Assembly: GCA_016719105.1 (NCBI GenBank) | Contig: JADKAQ010000025.1 | Span: 1 to 64,000 of the forward strand | Direction of reading: 5' to 3' | From: Gemmatimonadota bacterium | Lineage (GTDB): Bacteria > Gemmatimonadota > Gemmatimonadetes > Gemmatimonadales > Gemmatimonadaceae | Length of the DNA stretch: 64,000 nt | Part shown: positions 28,417-37,121 of the stretch, piece after piece | How positions within the stretch are numbered: position 1 is the first letter of the stretch | Layout of the letters: every line of letters begins with the position of its first letter | The notes under the pieces: model-generated | The model's database searches: none | Told to the model about the DNA's origin: nothing | Seen by the model: only the letters and a program-made list of their open reading frames with translations | Made by a program: the position numbers and the translations under genes

Positions 28417-30821
28417 GCGAGCCTAACGATTCCGCCCCGCGGCGCCGCTTCGTCACCACCGTCATCGAGGTGGAGGGGCGACGCGAGACGAAGGTCGTGG
28501 AGCTGCCGTCGCTGGAGCCCGCGCCGTGGGGCGACGACGCCGAGCTCTCGATCGTCGGGGCGCGCGTCCCCCGCGTGGATGCGCGCGAGAAGGTCACGGG
28601 GCGCGCGAAGTTCACCACCGACCTCCAGCGTCCGGGGATGCTGCACGTCGCCTTCGTGCGTGCCACCATCGCCCACGGGACGGTGACGGCGATCGACGCC
28701 TCGGCAGCGTTGCAACTGCCGGGGGTGGTCGACGTCCTCACCGCCAGCACCCTCCCGCGCCCCATGCGGGCCGGCGGGCTGCCGCTCCTCGGCACGGCGG
28801 TGCTCTATCCCGACCAGCCGGTCGCCGCCGTCTGCGCCGAGTCACGAGAGGGGGCGCTCGCCGCGGCGAGGGCGGTGCGCGTGTCGTACGACGCCAAGCC
28901 ATTCGCGGTGACCTTCGAGGGGGCCATGGCCCCCGACGCGCCCACGGTGCGCGGGACGACGAACGTGATGCGCGGCTCGCCGGCGATCGTCGAGCGCGGC
29001 GACGTACCGCTGGCCCTCACGCAGGCCGACGTGGTGGTGACGCGCGAGTACCGCACGGCAAGCCAACTCCACTCGCCACTCGAGCCGCACGCCTCGGTGG
29101 CCGAGTGGGAGGGCGATCGCCTGACGTTGTGGGAGTCGACGCAGGGGGTCTTCCGGGTCCGCGACGAGGTGGCGCTTGGGCTGGGGCTCCCCAAGTCGCA
29201 TGTGCGGGTGATCAAGGAGCACATGGGGGGCGGCTTCGGGGCCAAGAACAACTCGGGGACGACCAGCTTCGTCGCCGCCCTCTTTGCCCGGCGCACCGGG
29301 CGGCCGGTGCGCTGCGTGCTGGAGCGCCGCGAGGAGCAATCGGACGGCGGGCACCGTGCGCCATCACGGCTGGTGGTGACGTTAGGCGCGCGGCGCGACG
29401 GGCGGCTGATGGCGATCGACGCGGTCACGGAGATCGCGTTGGGGGCGACCGGGTGGGAGGGGAGTCCGGCGGCGATCTTCCGCGAGATGTACTCGTGCCC
29501 CAACGTGCGCACGCACGAGACGTTCGTGTGGGCCAACACGCAGCCGATGATGGCCTTCCGGGCCCCCGGGCACGTCGAAGGGGCCTTCGGGCTGGAACGG
29601 ACGATGGACGTGCTGGCCGGGGAGCTGGGGATGGACCCGCTCGCGTTGCGGCTGGCGAACTTCGCGGCGCGCGACGAGGCGTCGCAGCGCGACTACTCGG
29701 CCAACGGGTTGCGGCGCTGTTATGAGGAAGGGGCGGCGCGGTTCGGGTGGGCGGGGGGAAATGATGCGGTGCGAAAGGAAACGGTACCGGTGAGCGGGGC
29801 GGCAGGTGGTAGCGTGGTGATGGGGGGGGCCCCCCACGCCGAGCACCCGCCGCACGTGCCGGCCACCACGCTCCGCCCCCACCTGCGCCGCGGCGTCGGC
29901 ATGGCCGCCTGCGTCTGGGGCGCCGGCGGCGGTCCCCCTGCCTACGCCACCGTCCGCCTCAACTCCGACGCCTCCATCGACGTCCTCAGCGGCACACAGG
30001 ACCTCGGCACGGGCTCGCGCACGATCCTCGCCCAGATCGCCGCCGAAGCGTTAGGTGCCCGACTCGCCGACGTGCGCGTCATCCTGGGCGATACCGAGCG
30101 CACCCCCTACGCCAGCAACTCCTGGGGCTCGATGACCACCGCCTCGGTCGGTCCGGCGGTGCGCGTGGCGGCCGAAGAGGCGCGCCACAAGCTCCTCGAG
30201 GCCGCCGGCGAACTCCTCGAGTGCCATCCCGGCGACCTCGTCGCCCGAGACTCGATCGTCGCCACCCGCGACGGCGCCCGCCGCATGGGCTTCGGCGACG
30301 TCACGAAGAAGCTCGGGAACGTGATGATCATGGGACAGGGGAGCCGCGGGCCGAATCCGGCCGGCGTGGGGCTCATGTCGTTCGGTGCGCAATTCGCCGA
30401 GGTCGAGGTCGACATCGAGACCGGCGTGGTGCGCGTCCTGCGCATCGTCGCCGCCCACGACGCGGGGCGCATCATCAACCCGCTGCTCGCCGAGAGCCAG
30501 CTCAACGGCGGGATCCTGCAGGGGCTGGGGTTCGCGCTCTTCGAGGAGCGACACCTCGATCCCAACAGCGGGCGACCGCTGAACCCGTCACTACACGACT
30601 ACAAGATCCCGACCATGGCCGACCTCCCGGCGATCGACGCGTTCTGCGTCGCCGGGAGCGATACCATCGCCAATCACGTGGGGGCGCGCGGCCTGGCCGA
30701 ACCCCCCATCATCCCGACCGCGCCGGCGATCGCCAACGCCGTCGCCAACGCGTTAGGCGTGGAGGTCCGCGAGTTGCCGATGACCCCGTGGCGGATCCTG
30801 GGGGCGCTGCGTGAAGCCTAA
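28413..30821 (+). CDS. Molybdenum hydroxylase large (molybdopterin-binding) subunit with in-frame repeat insertion
   Basis: Catalytic subunit of 802 residues. GGGFGAKNNSGTTS near residue 270, FRAPGHVEGAFGLERTM near 381, GTQDLGTGSRTIL near 527, and the C-terminal GARGLAEPPIIPTAP near 760 with the probable catalytic Glu are all family motifs. The substrate is undetermined; the active-site loops are not diagnostic to me. Residues about 447-490 form an insertion, rich in Gly/Pro/His, between FGWAG and RRGVGMA. It is encoded over a G8C6 repeat also found near 61.8 kb, and composition switches from G-rich to C-rich coding strand at exactly that point. The stop lies in a GCCTAAC heptamer. Confidence 0.93.
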   Translation: MSEPNDSAPRRRFVTTVIEVEGRRETKVVELPSLEPAPWGDDAELSIVGARVPRVDAREKVTGRAKFTTDLQRPGMLHVAFVRATIAHGTVTAIDASAALQLPGVVDVLTASTLPRPMRAGGLPLLGTAVLYPDQPVAAVCAESREGALAAARAVRVSYDAKPFAVTFEGAMAPDAPTVRGTTNVMRGSPAIVERGDVPLALTQADVVVTREYRTASQLHSPLEPHASVAEWEGDRLTLWESTQGVFRVRDEVALGLGLPKSHVRVIKEHMGGGFGAKNNSGTTSFVAALFARRTGRPVRCVLERREEQSDGGHRAPSRLVVTLGARRDGRLMAIDAVTEIALGATGWEGSPAAIFREMYSCPNVRTHETFVWANTQPMMAFRAPGHVEGAFGLERTMDVLAGELGMDPLALRLANFAARDEASQRDYSANGLRRCYEEGAARFGWAGGNDAVRKETVPVSGAAGGSVVMGGAPHAEHPPHVPATTLRPHLRRGVGMAACVWGAGGGPPAYATVRLNSDASIDVLSGTQDLGTGSRTILAQIAAEALGARLADVRVILGDTERTPYASNSWGSMTTASVGPAVRVAAEEARHKLLEAAGELLECHPGDLVARDSIVATRDGARRMGFGDVTKKLGNVMIMGQGSRGPNPAGVGLMSFGAQFAEVEVDIETGVVRVLRIVAAHDAGRIINPLLAESQLNGGILQGLGFALFEERHLDPNSGRPLNPSLHDYKIPTMADLPAIDAFCVAGSDTIANHVGARGLAEPPIIPTAPAIANAVANALGVEVRELPMTPWRILGALREA
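29758..29835 (+). repeat. G8C6 dispersed repeat, copy 1 (inside coding sequence)
   Basis: Ordered blocks GAAATG, GCGGTGCG, GGGGCGGCAGGTG (29796-29808) and eight G followed by six C (29822-29835) are shared, with similar spacing, with the copy at 61735-61813. This copy lies in frame within the molybdenum hydroxylase large subunit. Confidence 0.7.
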
Positions 30822-30827
30822 CGTGGC

Positions 30828-30872
30828 GCGTTGCAACACGGTGCGTTGCACCACGGCGCGTCGCGCCACGAT
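30828..30872 (+). repeat. 15-bp tandem repeat, three units
   Basis: GCGTTGCAACACGGT, GCGTTGCACCACGGC and GCGTCGCGCCACGAT lie head to tail just after the large-subunit stop. They encode His/Gly/Ala repeats in the frame of the next gene, which makes the start of that gene ambiguous. Confidence 0.7.
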
Positions 30873-30884
30873 GCGGCATCGCCG

Positions 30885-32036
30885 GTGATCGCGGCGCGCA
30901 CGCTCCGGCGACACGGGTGGCTGGCACCGCTGGCGGCCGTCATCCTGGCGACGGGGTGCGCGCGCGCCCCCTCCCCCGACGTCGCCCCCCGCACGATGGT
31001 GGCCGACACGGTGTGGTACGTCTCGGCGCGCGCGCGCGTGGACGGCATCGACTCGCAACTCCTGGCCGATTCGCTGGAGTACGGGTTCGCCATCCTGACG
31101 CGGGAGCGCGTGGCCGATCCGTACACCGACGCGGTGGACGTCACGATCGCCGATTCCGTTCGACTCTCCGAGGCTGACTTCGTCGCGCGCCTGCGCGCGC
31201 GAACGGACGCCGGCGTGGCCCCGGACGATTTCGCCGTGCTCTACGTCCATGGGTACGCCACCTCGCTCCACGAGGCGTGGACGTACGCGGCGGTCGCGCG
31301 CGTTCGCACGGGGGCCGACGCGCCGTGGATCGCCTTCGCCTGGCCGTCGAACGGGTCGGGGATCGCCTCGCCGCGCATCGGGGCGCTGTTCGCCCGCGCC
31401 TACCACGATGACTCGGCGGCGGCCGCCTCCAGTCGCCCCGCCTTCGTCCGCGCGCTGCGCAGCGTGATCGCGGGCACCGTGGCCTCGCGCCTCGTACTCG
31501 CACCACATTCGTTAGGCGCTCAGGTGGTCGGCGAGTCACTGGCCGACGACCTGCCGCTGCGCATCACCCTCGGTGCCACCCCCCTGCGGGCCGTGGCCTT
31601 CATCGCCCCCGACGTCGAGTCGCGACGCTTCGCCGAGTACATCGTCCCCGCCGTCTCGCCGCTCACGCGGCGCGTGCTGCTGTACGCGTCGTCCGGCGAT
31701 CGCGTGCTCGCCCTCTCGCGTGGGATCAACAAGTCACAACGGGCCGGGCTGCACGACGGAACGCCGCTCACGCACGATGGACTCGAGACCGTCGACGTCT
31801 CAGATGGCGTGGGTGCCGGGGGATGGCTGCAGCGGGTGTTTGGCACGCACCACGCCATCCGCCGCGCGTCAGGGACGCTGTTTGACCTGGCCCGGGTGGT
31901 CGGGGCCGAGCGCGTCCCGGACTGCCGCCTCACGCTCGGGACGGCGACGCTCGGCGGCGACCGGATCTGGCGGCTGGGACCGGCCATTCCGCGCGGGGCA
32001 GCCCCCGAACAGCGCTGCGCCGCGACACATCCCTAG
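30885..32036 (+). CDS. Alpha/beta-hydrolase lipoprotein (DUF900-like)
   Basis: Predicted lipoprotein of about 383 residues. GTG 30885 gives an Arg-rich start, a hydrophobic core (WLAPLAAVILATG) and a lipobox Cys (ATGC) near residue 24. An upstream TTG (30831) is possible, but it adds a His/Gly repeat peptide. The hydrolase core has VLYVHGYATSLHEAW near 117 and APHSLGAQVV near 206 (nucleophile Ser in a PHSLG elbow), like DUF900 proteins, and a late HAIRR that may supply His. The substrate is unknown. It lies 63 bp downstream of the molybdenum hydroxylase and may be read through from it. Confidence 0.78.
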   Translation: MIAARTLRRHGWLAPLAAVILATGCARAPSPDVAPRTMVADTVWYVSARARVDGIDSQLLADSLEYGFAILTRERVADPYTDAVDVTIADSVRLSEADFVARLRARTDAGVAPDDFAVLYVHGYATSLHEAWTYAAVARVRTGADAPWIAFAWPSNGSGIASPRIGALFARAYHDDSAAAASSRPAFVRALRSVIAGTVASRLVLAPHSLGAQVVGESLADDLPLRITLGATPLRAVAFIAPDVESRRFAEYIVPAVSPLTRRVLLYASSGDRVLALSRGINKSQRAGLHDGTPLTHDGLETVDVSDGVGAGGWLQRVFGTHHAIRRASGTLFDLARVVGAERVPDCRLTLGTATLGGDRIWRLGPAIPRGAAPEQRCAATHP

Positions 32037-32265
32037 CGCGCGAACGTCGACCAGCGGCCAGTTCCCCTCCCCGGCGCGGCCGGCGCACGACCGGCCGCCG
32101 GCACGTTCGGCTTAGGGTACACGATCGCGGGCCTCCCGGGCGTCCGGAATCGGCTGACAGATCGGGGCTCCCCCGCCCATTGCCCCTGCGCTTGCCCCGT
32201 GCGTCCGTGAAGACAGGTGCCGGCCCGCCGCGCACGACGGGTCGGGGGGGGGAGACGCCGGAGGA

Positions 32266-35200
32266 ATGGTGCACCGTACACTGTCGATCGTGCTGTCCGG
32301 ATTGCTGGCGTGTGGGAGCGCGCTCCCGCTTCCGGCACAGCGACGGGTGCCCGCGGACGGGGGGGCGACAGCGTCGCTCGGCCAGCCGGTCCACTGGCAG
32401 TGGACGCTGGGAGCCGCCACCGGGGTTCGCACCCAACCCGGGGACGAAGCGGCGGTCACGGAGGGGCGTGTCGGGGTCTATCGCGAACTCCTGAATCGCT
32501 CCCTCGGACTCGGCGGGCTGCAGGTCGAGGGTTACAGCGGGTCGCGCGACACGCGCCCTCGCAACGGGGTGCGCGTCGCCTTCTTCTCCCCGTTCCTGCG
32601 GCTCGGTGTCGGGGCCGACTACGACTTCGGCGACCGCCAGCTGCACCATCTATACACGCTCGTCCATCCGGTGCGGCGCGGCGGGATCTTCCACGACGGG
32701 AGCATGCTGCGGCTCGACTTCGAGCCTGGCAGCGGCCGGGCCTTCATGGTCGGCATCGAGAAGCCGGTCTTTCGCCGGATCCCCCTGGGGACGACGCGCC
32801 CCAAGGCCGATGTGGTCGCCATGCGCGACCGGCGCCCACCGGCGGTGACCCTCCCCGCCGACTCGCAGGCGATTCGCGCCGCGCTGGCCACGGCGCGCGA
32901 GGCCGCGCTCTCCGTGCAGCGCCTGTGCGTGCCGTGGCTTGACCACCGGGCGGTCACGCGGAGCGACGCGATGGTGGTCGCGCGCCTGAACACCATCAAG
33001 CGTTCGATGGCCGGCTCCGGCGACGCAGGGAGCGGGATCCCGATCGAGCGGGAGACGCGACGGCTGCACGCGTCGGTCGAACAGGCCTTCTCGCTGGCGA
33101 TCGATACCAGCGGCGGCGCGCGCGCGGTGGCGACCGAGGCGGGACGTCGCGTCGCACAGCGTGCACGGGAGATCCTCCTCGACGAAGTGCTCATCCCGTA
33201 CGACCGGCTGCTCGGCCAGGAGAAGGAGGAGGACACGACCCGCGAGTTCGCCGTGCTGGCGCGCGGGATCTTCGCGCGATGGGTGGTGGTGGAGTCCGGG
33301 CTGTCGCCAGCGGCAGGCGAGGCGGCGCAGGCGGTCTTCTCGGAGGTGCTGTCGATCGTGGAGGCGGCGCGCGCCGCCGCACGCCGCGACTGGGGCGCGT
33401 CGCGCTACGTCTGGCTCCCGTTGCAACTGGCGATTCGCCCCGAGGAGCACGACACGCAGGACGAACTCGACGCCCTCGTCGCGCGCGCGACCCGCGAGCC
33501 GTTCACCGATGGCAACGCGGTGTCGTACGTCATCAACGAGCAGTTCCAGTACCAGCTGAGCCGCACCATCCGCGCCGCGCGCGACTACCACGTGCTGTGG
33601 GTGCACGACGTGCGAGGCGTCGACGACCGGGGTGACCCCGACGAGATGACCTACCGCCACGTCCTGCGCTCGTACCTGGCGGCCATGATCGCCCGGGTTC
33701 GCGCCTACGACAGCACGGGGCGCTTCCCGGTGTACATGATCATCCTCGACGAGTGGTTCTACGAGGTGAACAAGACGCGCCTCTGGTTCGACCTGCTCGA
33801 GGACCCGACGCGCCGCCGCGTGCACCTGCCGGCGCGGTTCTCGGCGTGGGAGGATTCGTTAGGTGCCGCCCAGGACTCGCTGCGCGCCGCCATTGCCCGC
33901 TCGTCGCTGCTCACGGCGCAACGACGGCAATACGGGGAGGGGTGGCTCCGCAACCTCGTGAAGGTGCACGTCAGCATCACCAACGCCTCGGACCCGTCGT
34001 TCTGGAGCTGGCGCGTGGCACAGTGGTTTCCCTTCCCCGACAACTGGATGCGGGACCACCGCAAGCTGGTCTTCTACGACATCAGCGAGGACGACCTGTA
34101 CCGCGGCGAGGCGCTCTTCACCGGCTCGGGGGTCGGCGAGCACTATGCGAGCACCGCCTGGGAGGATCGTTCCCTCCTGGTGCGCGGCCCCGTCACCGTA
34201 GCCCTCAAGTCGGCGGCGCGCGCACTGATGCTCAAACAGGGCATCCCCGCCGAGCGCATCCCTCCGGCGCTGGCCCCGCGACCGCGCGCACTCGATTACG
34301 ACGCCCAGGTGGCGCGCGCCGCCGCCGACAACCCCCGCCCGCTGCGCGCGGTGATGTTGCAGAACAACACCGGCTTCGACGAGAAGTCGATCAACATCGC
34401 CAAGGCCGTGCTCTACACGCTGATGCCGGCCGGCTCCGTCATCAAGGTCCCGGACTCGTTATGGAACTCGACCTTCTGGGGGTCGGCGCTCCTCGGCTGT
34501 TCGCTGCGCGGCGTGCGCGTCCTGGTCATCGCCCCGGCGCTCGCCAATGCCCCCGCGCGCGCCTTCGGGTCGATGATCCGCAATCGTGAGATGCTCTGGC
34601 GACTGGCCAGCGCCTCGCAGGTCCTCGCCCCCGAGATCGCCGCGAGCGGAGGACTCCTCAAGGTGGGCGTCTACGCCTCGGAGTTCAGCGTCACCGACAT
34701 TCCCGGCAAGGTGCGCTCCGTCAGGCGCACGCTGCAGCAGCACGCGTGGCTGCGCGAGCTGTTCGACTATCCGGCGAGCGTGTACCCGGGACTCGACTCG
34801 CTCGCCGCTGCACTCGACTCGCTCCCGTCGCTGCCGGATACCGTGCCCGACTTCGAGGCGCACGGCGCACCCCGGCTCCACCTCAAGGCCAACTTCTTCG
34901 CCTCGCGCGAGGCGTGGAGTGCGCTTGGCCTCTATGAGTGGGTGCCGATGACGCGCGACTTCGTGCAGCGTCGCATGTCGCAGGTCGAGCGTCGGTCCAC
35001 CGCCGTCTCGTCGTTCCAGGAGTATCCCGACGCCCTCATCGATGTCGGGGGAGACGTGATGCAGCGCTGGTACGACTCCCGCACCCCCGAGCAACGCGCG
35101 CGCGTCGTCTTCTACACGATGCTCGGCTCGCACAACCAGAACGACCGCAGCTTCGTGAGTGACGGCGAGGATGCGATCATCCTGTCGCACTGGCCCGCGG

Positions 35201-35337
35201 TGATTCCGTACCTCGACCTCATCTCGATCATCGGGCAGAGCCGCTGGATCGACGATCCAAAAGAACTCGACGCCTTCCTCCCGCAGCATTCCGACGTCGT
35301 CGTGCGGCTGGCGCACTGGTTCAAGGTCATTTTCTAG
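32266..35337 (+). CDS. Large exported protein with C-terminal phospholipase D-like half
   Basis: Exported protein of 1023 residues, not matched to a named family. Signal peptide at residues 1-24. Residues about 40-170 alternate in a beta-strand pattern (VRVAFFSPFLRLGVGADYDF), as in outer-membrane barrels. A helical middle (200-400) leads to an unusual conserved-looking domain near 420-520 (HVLWVHDVRG, PVYMIILDEWFYEVN). The C-terminal third is PLD-like: RGVRVLVIAP near 748, LHLKANFF near 870 (H-x-K) and GSHNQNDRS near 953 (the GSxN element of PLD motifs). Only one such half-site is clear. GGAGGA abuts ATG 32266; GTG 32269 would give better spacing. A lipid or polymer phosphodiesterase is inference. 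Confidence 0.75.
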   Translation: MVHRTLSIVLSGLLACGSALPLPAQRRVPADGGATASLGQPVHWQWTLGAATGVRTQPGDEAAVTEGRVGVYRELLNRSLGLGGLQVEGYSGSRDTRPRNGVRVAFFSPFLRLGVGADYDFGDRQLHHLYTLVHPVRRGGIFHDGSMLRLDFEPGSGRAFMVGIEKPVFRRIPLGTTRPKADVVAMRDRRPPAVTLPADSQAIRAALATAREAALSVQRLCVPWLDHRAVTRSDAMVVARLNTIKRSMAGSGDAGSGIPIERETRRLHASVEQAFSLAIDTSGGARAVATEAGRRVAQRAREILLDEVLIPYDRLLGQEKEEDTTREFAVLARGIFARWVVVESGLSPAAGEAAQAVFSEVLSIVEAARAAARRDWGASRYVWLPLQLAIRPEEHDTQDELDALVARATREPFTDGNAVSYVINEQFQYQLSRTIRAARDYHVLWVHDVRGVDDRGDPDEMTYRHVLRSYLAAMIARVRAYDSTGRFPVYMIILDEWFYEVNKTRLWFDLLEDPTRRRVHLPARFSAWEDSLGAAQDSLRAAIARSSLLTAQRRQYGEGWLRNLVKVHVSITNASDPSFWSWRVAQWFPFPDNWMRDHRKLVFYDISEDDLYRGEALFTGSGVGEHYASTAWEDRSLLVRGPVTVALKSAARALMLKQGIPAERIPPALAPRPRALDYDAQVARAAADNPRPLRAVMLQNNTGFDEKSINIAKAVLYTLMPAGSVIKVPDSLWNSTFWGSALLGCSLRGVRVLVIAPALANAPARAFGSMIRNREMLWRLASASQVLAPEIAASGGLLKVGVYASEFSVTDIPGKVRSVRRTLQQHAWLRELFDYPASVYPGLDSLAAALDSLPSLPDTVPDFEAHGAPRLHLKANFFASREAWSALGLYEWVPMTRDFVQRRMSQVERRSTAVSSFQEYPDALIDVGGDVMQRWYDSRTPEQRARVVFYTMLGSHNQNDRSFVSDGEDAIILSHWPAVIPYLDLISIIGQSRWIDDPKELDAFLPQHSDVVVRLAHWFKVIF

Positions 35338-35447
35338 CCCGAGTCGCCCGCGTGCGATCCACCTCAGGCGGTTCGTCTGTGTCGGCTCGCACCGCGCGAG
35401 AGGTACAACGTCGGCCGCGCCCGACAGCGCCACAGAACGGCGGGCCG

Positions 35448-35753
35448 CTACGCCTTCCAGGGCGGCAGCTTGCGCGGCTTTTCCCACAACTCCGGGTTGT
35501 GCCGGTACAGCGTCACCTTGCGCCCGATGGCCTGGATGACGTCGGCGCCTAACGCTTCGGCCATCTGGTTGGCGAGTTCGCGGGGCGACTCCTCGAGGGT
35601 GCGCGCCACGGCCACCTTCACCAGCTCGTGCGTCCGCAGGGCGTCATCGAGCGCGCCGAATGCGGTGTCGGTGAGCCCCTGATGCCCGATGTGGACCATC
35701 GGGTCGAGGTGATGCGCTTCGGCGCGCAACTCCGCGCGTTCCTTTCCCTTCAT
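35448..35753 (-). CDS. yhbY: CRS1/YhbY-domain RNA-binding protein
   Basis: Small RNA-binding protein of 101 residues associated with pre-50S ribosomes in E. coli. The fold is recognisable from ELRAEAHHLDPMVHIGHQGL (compare L-R-x-x-A-H-x-L-x-P-x-V-x-x-G), ALRTHELVKVAV and GRKVTLYRHNPE at the C-terminus. ATG 35753 overlaps the stop of the M23 gene as ATGA, so it is translationally coupled to a cell-wall lipoprotein gene, an unusual partner. Confidence 0.92.
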   Translation of the reverse strand: MKGKERAELRAEAHHLDPMVHIGHQGLTDTAFGALDDALRTHELVKVAVARTLEESPRELANQMAEALGADVIQAIGRKVTLYRHNPELWEKPRKLPPWKA

Positions 35754-36400
35754 GATGGTGTGCGGACCCGGCCCGCCCTGGCGAGGAATGGTCGCGGATT
35801 GAGCGGGTCGCCATCCCACCAGCGACCGTTCCCGCGATACAACAACAGCTGGAAGTGGAGATGCGGCGCGTTGGGCGGCGCATTTCCGGTGGTACCAACG
35901 TAGCCGATCACGTCCCCGGGTTGCAGCGCCTGTCCCTCGGCCAGCCCGTCGGCGTAGCGATCGAGGTGCGCGTAGTAGTACACGAAGCGCTCCTGCGCAT
36001 CGAGGGCGTACACGGTGCGTCCCCCGAGGTTGTTGGAGCGGACCTTGAAGACCTTGCCGGCATCGGCGCTGAGCACTGGTGTGCCGCGCGGCGCCATGAT
36101 GTCGAGCGCCGAGTGGATGCGAGTCCCGCGCCGGGCGGTGAAGGTGTCGGGGACGCGCTCGGGGGCGACGCCGGCCACCGGCACCATCAGCCGTTTGGCT
36201 CGCAGGAGCGTCGCGACGTCGCTCGCCGCGACCCCGGCACTGGCGGGGTCCGCCGGAATCGGCAGTTCCATCGGGTCGGGGGCGGGATCGGCCGGCCCCG
36301 GCAGCGGGGTGAGCCCGGGGGAGCACGCGGCGATCACCACGACGATCGGCGCTGCTAGGATCGCGCGCGACCAGCGTCGTACAGGGTGCAATTGTCTCAT
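35750..36400 (-). CDS. M23-family peptidase (LytM-type) lipoprotein
   Basis: Predicted lipoprotein of 216 residues for peptidoglycan hydrolysis or its activation. Start ATG 36400 gives an Arg-rich N-terminus, a hydrophobic segment and a lipobox (VIAAC) near residue 26. The LytM domain shows HSALDIMAPRGTPV near residue 96 (H-x3-D) and APHLHFQ near 178 (HxH), with VYYYAHLDR between, so all zinc ligands appear present and the enzyme is probably active. It is first of two coupled genes, followed by yhbY. Confidence 0.9.
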   Translation of the reverse strand: MRQLHPVRRWSRAILAAPIVVVIAACSPGLTPLPGPADPAPDPMELPIPADPASAGVAASDVATLLRAKRLMVPVAGVAPERVPDTFTARRGTRIHSALDIMAPRGTPVLSADAGKVFKVRSNNLGGRTVYALDAQERFVYYYAHLDRYADGLAEGQALQPGDVIGYVGTTGNAPPNAPHLHFQLLLYRGNGRWWDGDPLNPRPFLARAGRVRTPS

Positions 36401-36567
36401 CGGTTGGCCACCTGCACGTCCCGTCCGCGGGACAGGCGTCGATGCGTCACGGGAGCGCTCACTGGGAGAAGAGGGGAATCGCCCTGCGGCACGATTCATA
36501 CATGCTCTCGCAGATGCAAGTGCAGACTAACTCCCCCCAACCGATGATGCCGCACGTGGAGGCGACC

Positions 36568-37107
36568 ATGCCCACCCTGTCGTTGATGCACGCAAAGTCC
36601 GATTCGCTCCTGCCGTCTCGTCCCCGCCGTCTCGCGCGGGCCATCGTCAGGGGGCTCCCCCTGCTCGCCGTGGCCCTCGCCGCCTCCGCCTGCACGGTCA
36701 TCACGGGCCCCGATGGGCGATGGCGTGACGAGCAGCGCGACCTCTCGTGGGCCCGACGCACCTGGTCGTCGCAGTTCATCTCCGACTACGAGTATGTCGT
36801 GCGTCGCAACTGCTACTGCGTGATGGGCGGGGTCGCCGTTCGTGTCGTGGTGCAGGGCGATCGCGTGGTGTCGCGCGAGATCGAGGGCTCGGGCGTGAGC
36901 GTCCCCGTCTCCATGGCGTACCTGTATCCGACGATCGATGGGCTGTTCTCCGTCGTGCAGGAAGCGATCGATTCCCGCGCCGACGACATCGACACCAGCT
37001 ACGACAGCCGCTACGGCTTCCCCACCGACATCTGGATCGACTACGATCGCGGCGTCGCCGATGAAGAGGAAGGATACGCGCTGATCCGTTTCCGGTCGTT
37101 GCGTTAG
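36568..37107 (+). CDS. DUF6174-like lipoprotein
   Basis: Predicted lipoprotein of 179 residues. ATG 36568 has GGAGG five bases upstream, deciding the start over several upstream in-frame codons. Arg-rich residues (RPRRLARAIVRG) precede a hydrophobic stretch and a lipobox (AASAC) near residue 42. The mature part has YEYVVRRNCYCVMGG near 73, YPTIDGLFSVVQEAID near 122 and YGFPTDIWIDYDRGVADEEE near 150, resembling the DUF6174 pattern of small lipoproteins. Function unknown. The stop lies inside GTTAGGC. Confidence 0.8.
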   Translation: MPTLSLMHAKSDSLLPSRPRRLARAIVRGLPLLAVALAASACTVITGPDGRWRDEQRDLSWARRTWSSQFISDYEYVVRRNCYCVMGGVAVRVVVQGDRVVSREIEGSGVSVPVSMAYLYPTIDGLFSVVQEAIDSRADDIDTSYDSRYGFPTDIWIDYDRGVADEEEGYALIRFRSLR

Positions 37108-37121
37108 GCAGCCGGCACCAG

